From: Escarpia spicata
Lineage: Eukaryota > Annelida > Polychaeta > Sabellida > Siboglinidae
Direction of reading: 5' to 3'
DNA: 64,000 nt
Assembly (NCBI GenBank): GCA_963995525.1
Contig: OZ023212.1
Location: 6,934,404-6,998,403 of the forward strand
In this document: piece by piece, positions 57,456 through 64,000 of the stretch
How positions within the stretch are numbered: the stretch's first letter is position 1
How the letters are laid out: every line of letters starts with the position of its first letter
Translations under genes and position numbers: made by a program
Notes under the pieces: model-generated
Told to the model about the DNA's origin: nothing
Seen by the model: only the letters and a program-made list of their open reading frames with translations
Database searches by the model: none

Positions 57456-58403
57456 CTATAAACATAAGAACCCGGTCAAATAGTTGATGCCATTGCTACA
57501 AACACAACCAGGACCCGGTCAAATAGTTGATGCCATTCTCACAAACACAACCAAGACACGGTCAAATAGTTGATGGCATTCCTACAAACACAACCAAGAC
57601 CCGGTCAAATAGTTGATACCATTCTCACAAACACAACCAAGACACGGTCAAATAGTTGATGGCATTCCTACAAACACACACAGTACCCGGTCGAATAGTT
57701 CATGCCATTCCCACAAACACACACAGGATCCGGTCAAATAGTTCATGCTGTTCCAACAAACACAACCAGAACCTGGTCAAATAGGTGATGACATTCCTAC
57801 AAACATGAGGACCAGGTCAAATAGTTGATGCCATTGCTACAAACACAACCAGGACCCGGTCAAATAGTTGATACTATTCTCACAAACACAACCAAGACAC
57901 GGTCAAATAGTTGATGGCATTCCTACAAACACACACAGTACGCGGTCAAGTAGTTCATGCCATTCCTACAAACACAACCAGGACCCGGTCAAATAGTTGA
58001 TGCCATTCCTACAAACACACACAGGACCCGGTCAAATAGTTCATGCCGTTCCAAATAATACAACCAGGACCCGGTCAAATAGTTGATGACATTCCTACAA
58101 ACATGAGGACCAGGTCAAATAGTTTATGCCATTGCTACAAACACGAGGTCCTGGTCAAATAATTGGTGCCATTCCCACAAACACATCCAGAACCCAGTCA
58201 AATGGTTGATGTAATTCCTACAAAAACAATCAGGACCCGGTCAAATAGTCAATGTCATTCCTACTAACACAACCAGGACCCTGTCAAATAGTTGATACCA
58301 TTCCTACAAACACAGCCAGGACCCGGTCAAATAGTTTATGTCATTCCTACAAATACAAGCAGGACCCGGTCAAATAGTTGACGTCATTCCTACTAACACA
58401 AAC
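57456..58403. repeat. 43-bp minisatellite derived from a KDM6 exon start and splice acceptor
   Basis: About 22 units of consensus GGACCCGGTCAAATAGTTGA plus TGCCATTCCTACAAACACAACCA. On the minus strand each reads TGTTTGTAG then GAATGGCATCAACTATTTGA plus CCGGGTCCTGG: the acceptor and first codons (N-G-I-x-Y-L-T-G-S-W) of the exon at 57311-57455. Units alternate between subtypes (GACACGG...GGCATTCC, GTACCCG...CATTCCC, GACCAGG...CATTGCT) in a repeating order. Most keep an AG acceptor. Confidence 0.95.
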
Positions 58404-58404
58404 A

Positions 58405-58625
58405 AAATGAAAGATTACTTTGAGTAAACCACATAGATATTAAGTCCTATAAAACTATAAACAATGATTTACATACCGGTAGCTTTGATAATATCCTTCG
58501 CAAGTTAAACTTAGAGATTTCTGTAACTGAATACAAACCTTAATTAAATGGTCCTGCTGATTCCCTGCAGTATGTTTTCAAATATAAGAAATTTATCATA
58601 TTGTATGTGAACAGTTTTGTATATT
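58405..58625. other. Intronic sequence, no gene
   Basis: Lies between the 43-bp array and the donor-end repeats. Nothing recognisable. Confidence 0.6.
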
Positions 58626-58631
58626 CAACCC

Positions 58632-58720
58632 CAATTATTTGTTCACACTATTCGTGTATGAGGCCCCAAACCCCCACTTACTGTTCACACAGTTGTATAA
58701 CACCCCAAATACCCACTTAC
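58632..58720. repeat. Tandem copies of an exon end plus splice donor
   Basis: Two diverged copies of about 45 bp next to the true exon end. On the minus strand CATACA(C)...ACTGTGTGAACA is followed by GTAAGTGGG in one copy (near 58675-58715) and AATAATTGG in the older copy (near 58632-58668). Confidence 0.8.
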
Positions 58721-58827
58721 TGTTCACACAGTTGGTGTATGACGCCCCAGTAGCTCTCTATCACCCCGAACCATTCACAGTCTCCTGGCCCAATGTTGAT
58801 GTTCACTGCGGTGTAATTCAAGTTCTC
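58721..58827 (-). CDS. KDM6: KDM6 exon: [12 protein letters not shown] region of the JmjC domain
   Basis: The frame reads [20 protein letters not shown] and [15 protein letters not shown], ending two bases into a codon at a GTAAGT donor; the next exon completes it as Gln. The family has [22 protein letters not shown]. The Glu right after the acceptor (CTCCACCAG|GAG) is the second iron ligand. The first ligand, in H-Q-E, must come from the upstream exon, or from CAC-CAG that overlaps the acceptor itself if the exon is longer. A longer form reaching to 58867 would start at the acceptor of the neighbouring minisatellite unit and stay open in frame, placing [10 protein letters not shown] before this exon. 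Exons further 5' lie beyond 64 kb or are lost. Confidence 0.88.
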
Positions 58828-58840
58828 CTGGTGGAGACAG

Positions 58841-59193
58841 AACCCGGTTAAGTAGTTCATGCCATTCCTACAAACACAACCAGGACCCGGTCAAATAGTT
58901 GATACCATTCTCACAAACACAACCAAGACACTGTCAAATAGTTGATGGCATTCCTACAAACACACACAGTACCCGGTCGAATAGTTCATGCCATTCCCAC
59001 AAACACACACAGGACCCGGTCAAATAGGTGATGACATTCCTACAAACATGAGGACCAGGTCAAATAGTTGATGCCATTGCTACAAACACAACCAGAACCC
59101 GGTCAAATAGTTGATACTATTCTCACAAACACAACCAAGACACGGTCAAATAGTTGATGGCATTCCTACAAACACACACAGTACGCGGTCAAG
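58841..59193. repeat. 43-bp minisatellite, second block
   Basis: About eight units of the same 43-bp family on the 5' side of the exon at 58721-58827. The order of unit variants repeats that of the first block (its units 4 to 12), as if a segment of about 340 bp had been copied. The last unit is cut at 59193 by an interspersed repeat. Confidence 0.93.
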
Positions 59194-59878
59194 TCTCTCA
59201 GATGGGAAGCTAACTGGCTGGAGGTACTAGTTAAATGCTATATATTTTTCTCGCATATTTTTCAATGTAAAAATATCTTTTGCTTGGACGGACAAAGATG
59301 AAATAACACTCGGATGTGTGCAATACAATAGTGCCCTTGCGACATCTTTCAACTAAAAGCAAACTGGTCAGCAGAGTCCTATAATTGTTCACATCTTGTT
59401 CTGGCTACAATATTCAATGATTCATTGTTATCTCCATCACTCTGGGATAACCAGGGCCCGCTTCATTAAGATTCTAAAGAGCTCATCAGGCCAATTTTGT
59501 TCTTTAAAATCAATTGCACTCCTCAACAGTGATCTGGATTCTATCAACACGAGCACAAGCAAGCAGGACACTGTCACTGGTGGTGTGTCATGGAAATAGT
59601 GTCCTCTGTCATATGACAGTGGCTGTTTTTGTTTTTTTAATAAAGGATTTTCCTAAAGAGCTCATTAACTTAAAGAAATGACCCCTGGGCTTCACTAGAA
59701 ACCAAACGGTGACTCACGAGTCACTTTGTAGTCATTTCAGCATGATGCCAGTCGTACAGTACAGGACAGAGCCTTGTTGTCATTGCTGCTGTCTTCAACA
59801 AAAAGACACATCAACCCATTAACTGGTAAATTACATAAAGTGCTACACAGTGTGTATGAAGGGCTCATGATTCAGTTA
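59194..59878 (+). repeat. Unnamed 670-685 bp interspersed repeat, copy 2
   Basis: Inserted into the last unit of the 43-bp array, giving a sharp left boundary. See the copy at 35273 for landmarks. It shares the CTGTCATATGACAG palindrome. No target duplication is visible. Confidence 0.85.
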
Positions 59879-59879
59879 T

Positions 59880-60285
59880 AGTACAGTCGGAAGGTATGCC
59901 CCCCATGCACCCAGTGGATTTGTAAATGAAACTTACTTTTTTGCAACCCTGAAGGTGTCTAGTAAACAGATTTGGATGTTCACATTTCGAAATAATGTCC
60001 GAAGGGGTCCGTTTGGTGGCCATCTTAGATTTTGTCGCGCGTGACTGGTAAAATCAAGGATACCCATAACTTTTGAACCATTCATCGTACAAAGACAAAT
60101 TAACCCACTTTTTCGTATAACTTTGGCATGAGGAATCGCTAGAGATGGTTATTTTGACGATTCAAACATATTTATTTCTTCAAAATCCACATAATACCAT
60201 ATTTTCATGCTTGAAATCGAGTCAAATACTAAGTTAAGGATAGATGATTGCACATAAGCACTGACTCAACATTATATGCCACTAC
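59880..60285. other. No gene recognised
   Basis: Non-coding. It contains GGTGGCCATCTTAGATTTTG near 60017, a YY1-like word on the minus strand. Confidence 0.5.
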
Positions 60286-60399
60286 TAGGCAGAAAATGGG
60301 CTAATTATGAGTCCAAGAAGAAAGGAAACTATACGAAATCTACCCACTACGATCAGTGTCTACGTCTACTCAAGAACTATCTACCCGACACTACACCAC

Positions 60400-60750
60400 T
60401 ACACACTAATCATCATCATCGCCAAGAAGCAGCTCATCATACTCAATCTGCTCATCATCTTCCTCTTCTCCCTCCTCCTCCTCAGCAGCTCTCTCAAGCA
60501 AGTCAATGAGTCGAGGAGGCAATATGGGTCCACACTGGCTCCAGTACACCCTCCTCAGTCTTCACCCATCCCTGTCCATCATTGTAGGGCTTGGGTCGCT
60601 AGAAGCGAGGCTGGTTGGCCAGCTTGTACTTGGCTAGTCGGTAGTTGACCCGGCCAACATTAAGTATTAGCATGGTGGGAGGAGAGCCAGGTCAACCTTG
60701 GACTTGGTGATGAGCTTCTCGTGTTCTTCCACCATCTTTACGAGCATCTT
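60400..60750 (-). pseudogene. C-terminal half of an uncharacterised ORF split by LINE copy B
   Basis: The minus strand continues the ORF seen at 63732-64000: MLVKMVEEHEKLITKSKVDL, ALLPPC, then RVNYRLAKYKLANQP, KPYNDGQGWVKTEEGVLEPV and, after a frame change, CGPILPPRLIDLLE with a Glu/Asp-rich end. Stops and at least two frame changes show decay. I recall similar uncharacterised proteins in cnidarian and mollusc genomes, often tied to mobile elements. That is memory, not a search result. Confidence 0.7.
60746..60750. repeat. Target site duplication ATCTT (left)
   Basis: ATCTT immediately precedes copy B; the same five bases follow it at 63732-63736. The interrupted ORF rejoins in frame when one copy is counted. 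Confidence 0.75.
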
Positions 60751-60751
60751 T

Positions 60752-63633
60752 GGATTCACAGAGAAGCCTGAAACTGGAGGCATAGATAAAGACAGCAGAA
60801 ATAAATCGGCAAAGAACAGCCTGGAAAACTGTTCTGAATCAGGATATAAATGCATTTGTTTAAATGCAAGGAGCATAGTAAACAAAAGAAGTGAACTAAA
60901 CATTATGGTAGAAGATATTGACCCTCACATAATAGGTATAACCGAATCGTGGGCCACCACTGATATATCAGATGCCGAATTGGGACTAACAGGATATGTA
61001 ATGTTTAGGAAAGATAGAATAGGAAGAAAGGGAGGTGGAGTTATTTTATATATTAAAGAATCTATCCAGGCTTATGAAATAAAATTAGAAAGAGAAGCAG
61101 ATTGCGAAGAAGCTGTTTGGTGTAACATATTTACAGGAAACTCAAAGTTAACAGTTGGGTTAGTTTATCGAAGTCCAAACATAAGCATAGAAGAGAATGA
61201 AAAAACACAAAACGCTATAAGGGAAGTAAGCAAACGGAACTGTATTATTATGGGGGACTTTAACCATGGGCATATACAATGGAAATCTCTACAGAGTATG
61301 GGGAGTGAGGACCACAAGTTTTTAGTTTTAGTACAAGATAGTTTCCTTTCTCAACATGTGTTAGAACCAACCAGGGGAGAGAATGTGTTAGACTTAGTTT
61401 TGTCCTCACAGAAAGAATTAGTTGACAATGTCAAGATATGTGAGCCACTGGGGAGTAGTGATCACAACCAGATACATTTTACCATCAAAGTAAAATCAGA
61501 AAGGAATAGTAAAAAGCAGTATAGGAGAAATTTCCACAAAGGAAGGTATAAGGACATGAGGAAATATTTAGCAAAGATAGACTGGAATAACACACTGAAG
61601 AATAAGACAGCAACCGAATGCTAGAATATCTTAAATAGTGAAATTAAGTGCATAGTCCATAAATTTGTACCTTTCAAAAAACAAGGGAAACGGTCTAAAA
61701 AGAAACACTTATCGAAAGAAGCCATTAGAAAAATTAAGTATAAACAAATGATGTGGAAGTCATATAGATGTACTGGAAATGATGAAGACTACAACGTTTA
61801 TAAAGAAGCACTTAATCAAGCTACAGCTGAAATTAGAAATTCAAAGAGAAGCTATGAAAAAAAATTAGCTAGTAATATAAAACATGACAGTAAGAGTTTT
61901 TATGCGTATATTCGAAGCAAACAGAAAGTTCAGGATAAGGTCGGTCCTCTAGAAGATAGTGCTGGAAATACAATATCAGAGGGATTCTTAATGGCAGAAG
62001 ACCTGAATGAGTATTTTAGTTCAGTGTTTACCAGGGAAGATATTAGTTCACTGCCAGTACCAGAGGCTAAGTTCAAGGGGGCAGATTCAGACTATTTAGG
62101 ACAGTTAGTTGTAACCTCGGAAATGGTAGCTAAGAAAATAAGGGCTATGAAGGATAATAAATCACCTGGAGTGGACGGGATTCCGCCCAAACTACTATTG
62201 GAAATTGTAGAACAAATTAGCGCACCGCTTGCAACAGTTTTCAATTTGTCATTAGAAGAGGGAGTGGTTCCTTTAGAATGGAAAGAGGCAAACATTATAC
62301 CGTTATTTAAAAAAGGTTCGAGAAACAAGTCAGAGAACTATAGACCAGTGAGTTTAACATCAGTGATTTGCAAATTATTAGAAAGACTAATTAAAGATCA
62401 CATGGTGGATTTTCTTGTTAAACATAACTTGATAAACCCATTTCAACATGGGTTTTTAAAAGCGAGGTCATGCTTAACAAATATGTTATGTTTTTTGGAA
62501 GACATCACTAGGTGGGTAGATGAGGGATCACCAGTAGATATCATCTATTTAGATTTTCAAAAAGCTTTCGACAAAGTACCACATCAAAGATGCTAGTTCT
62601 CACAAGATGCCTTAAGCTAAAGGCCCATGGCATAGGAAATGGTATAATAAACTGGATAGAAAAATGGCTGAATGACAGAAGACAACGTGTAGTAGTTGAT
62701 GGGGAGGCTTCAAACTGGAAATCGGTATTGAGTGGGGTACCACAGGGATCAGTACTAGGACCTATATTATTCTTAATATATATCAACGATTTGGACGATG
62801 ATATAACAAGCAAGGTGTTAAAATTTGCGGATGATACAAAAGTGTTTAGAAGGATTAAAAGTGATGGAGACAGACAGCATTTACAAGATGATCTTGATAG
62901 GTTGACCAAATGGTCTGAAAAGTGGCAAATGCTGTTCAATTTTGGGAAATGTAAATGTCTCCACACAGGTCATGGGAATGAAGAGGTAAAATATAAAATG
63001 GGGGGTACTGTTCTAAGTACTACTGTAAAAGAAAAGGACTTAGGGTTAACCATTAGTGCTGATATGAAGGTTTCAGAGCAGTGCGGAATTGCAGCGTCAA
63101 AGGGAAATCAAATCCTTGGATTAATTAGGCGAAATATAGCGTATAAGAAAAAAGAATTAATAGTACCGCTGTACAAAACAATAGTGAGGCCTCATTTAGA
63201 ATATTGTATACAAGCATGGAGGCCATATCGCAAGAAGGACATAGATATGCTAGAAAGAGTACAGAGGAGAGCGACTAAAATGATACCAAATCTGAGGGAT
63301 CTTAGTTACGAAATACGCCTAAAAGAATGTGGTTTAACAACACTAGAGACCATGAGATTGAGAGGAGATCACATAGAAGTGTTTAAAATATTGAATGGTT
63401 ATGAAAATATTGATAGAAACATTTTTTTCTCAGTTAAGAAAGATAGAAGGACCAGAGGACATGAAGCTACATTAGTAAAGGAGCAGTGTAGATTAGATAT
63501 AAGAAAGTTCTCATTCTCACAAAGGACTGTAAATGAATGGAACAGATTATCTCCTGATTGTGTTGGTGCTAGTAGCGTGAATATGTTTAAAAATAAAATC
63601 GACACACACCTTAAAAAGGCGGGATACATGTAG
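60752..63633 (+). pseudogene. CR1 ORF2, copy B: endonuclease plus reverse transcriptase
   Basis: Endonuclease (about 60855-61490): CLNARSIVNKR, ITESW, GGGVILYIKES, LVYRSPN, MGDFNHGHIQW, LDLVLSS and SSDHNQIHF all intact. A TAG at 61622-61624 replaces the TGG (Trp) of copy A, in the same frame as what follows. Reverse transcriptase: DNKSPGVDGIPPKLL, NYRPVSLTSVICKLL, YLDFQKAFDKVPH (motif A, Asp present), then a 14-base excess with an AGATGC repeat at 62588-62610 that shifts frame, GVPQGSVLGPILF, KFADDTKVF (motif C) and a C-terminal region to the stop after KAGYM. Two lesions make it inactive, but all catalytic residues are present. In live elements this protein nicks target DNA and primes reverse transcription there. 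Confidence 0.93.
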
Positions 63634-63681
63634 ATAAAAAGTATTGGACTCTCGATAAGCCAAAAGGCTTCCTTGTCCACC

Positions 63682-63731
63682 TGCCATCCAGAGTAATTTT
63701 CTGGATGGCAATCTTGTTAAATCTTGTTAAA
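63682..63731 (+). promoter_or_regulatory. LINE 3' terminal hairpin and 10-mer repeats (copy B)
   Basis: Perfect 11-bp stem TGCCATCCAGA (63682-63692) with TCTGGATGGCA (63700-63710) around a 7-base loop, then two ATCTTGTTAA units (63711-63730). Relative to copy A, one T-A pair is a C-G pair, which preserves the stem. A further small stem (AAGCC/GGCTT near 63658-63671) precedes it. Confidence 0.8.
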
Positions 63732-63736
63732 ATCTT
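63732..63736. repeat. Target site duplication ATCTT (right)
   Basis: Second copy of the five-base target sequence after LINE copy B. It coincides with the first five bases of the element's terminal repeat ATCTTGTTAA, so the duplication may partly reflect microhomology. Confidence 0.7.
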
Positions 63737-64000
63737 CCCTCGCACAGCATCCACTGATGTCTCGCGAGCCTGACCATACATGAGGCAGGTGAAGGCCTCC
63801 AGTTCAGCCATCACTTCCGGGTTGACCGTCCAGTCATCAACAAGTTTCTTGAAAAACGTTGTGATACTTAGGGTTCTTCTGGAGCTTTTCCAGGGGTGCC
63901 ACATTGCCTTTGTCCTTGAAGGCGCTGGTGCAGTCCTCGCCTGAGAACACATAGAAACCGACCAGCGCGCTCCAGTGACTTGGCCAGCTACGTCACGTTG
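63732..64000 (-). pseudogene. N-terminal part of the uncharacterised ORF split by LINE copy B
   Basis: The minus strand reads, from the right, FYVFSGEDCTSAFKDKGN and APLEKLQKNPKYHNVF in one frame, then DDWTVNPEVMAELEAFTCLM and YGQARETSVDAVRGK in another. One frame change lies between them near 63840. The last codons (GTG CGA GGG AAG AT) continue into MLVKMVEEHE at 60745 once copy B and one ATCTT are removed. The ORF extends beyond the right edge of the window. Function unknown; probably derived from a mobile element. Confidence 0.75.

Larger units (their letters stand above)
60751..63731 (+). mobile_element. CR1-type LINE, copy B (5'-truncated, nearly open)
   Basis: About 2.98 kb. It begins inside the sequence that joins ORF1 and ORF2 in copy A (corresponding to about 13650) and ends with the 3' hairpin and two ATCTTGTTAA units plus one A. 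It lacks ORF1, as expected for a 5'-truncated insertion. ORF2 has a single nonsense codon and one short frame-shifting insertion. The target duplication is intact and the interrupted ORF can still be read across it, so insertion is later than, or similar in age to, the decay of that ORF. Confidence 0.93.

Noticed and set aside
57456..58403. CRISPR-like array of regular 43-bp units
   Set aside because: Units are contiguous with no unique spacers, the genome is animal, and the unit is explained by the neighbouring exon edge.
60276..60648. Plus-strand frames of 77 and 113 codons
   Set aside because: The minus strand here carries the recognisable tail (Glu/Asp-rich C-terminus) of the split ORF; the plus frames are its shadow.

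Overview
The window is nuclear DNA of an animal. It is AT-rich, mostly non-coding, and full of diverged transposable elements, microsatellites and minisatellites. It also carries short coding exons bounded by GT/AG splice sites, which rules out a prokaryote. The repeat mix (CR1/L2-type LINEs, tRNA-derived SINEs, CA-anchored repeats) and the diverged gene sequences suggest a marine invertebrate, perhaps a lophotrochozoan; that placement is inference. No CRISPR array, rRNA gene or intact tRNA gene was seen.

Host gene pieces all lie on the minus strand. From right to left they are: three consecutive JmjC exons of a KDM6 (UTX-type) histone H3K27 demethylase (56.3-58.8 kb), open and in phase; nine exons of a DHX36-like DEAH-box helicase (28.2-37.9 kb), with most splice sites recognisable but the coding sequence broken by stops, frameshifts and damaged motifs; one exon resembling the beta-propeller of AASDH (21.0 kb); and one discoidin (F5/8 type C) exon (2.1 kb). 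The KDM6 piece could belong to a live gene whose 5' part lies beyond 64 kb. The DHX36-like locus looks like an unprocessed pseudogene.

Mobile elements dominate the rest. One CR1-type LINE family has two copies. Copy A (12.4-16.5 kb) keeps a decayed ORF1 (PHD-like finger plus SGNH esterase) and a decayed ORF2. Copy B (60.75-63.73 kb) is 5'-truncated but nearly open, and sits inside a minus-strand ORF whose two halves rejoin exactly across it. An L2-like LINE (23.3-26.45 kb), an RTE-like tail (26.5-26.9 kb), two opposed LINE fragments (43.4-44.8 kb), a DNA transposon with terminal inverted repeats (45.05-45.83 kb), several SINEs and several unnamed repeat families fill the introns and gaps.

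The most unusual signal is a link between minisatellites and splice junctions. The 43-bp array around the KDM6 exons is built from the first bases of a JmjC exon plus its 3' splice site, repeated about 30 times. The 27-bp array beside the helicase exon is built from the last bases of that exon plus its 5' splice site, repeated about 15 times. Two smaller arrays show the same relation. Exon edges seem to have seeded tandem repeats at least four times in this window.
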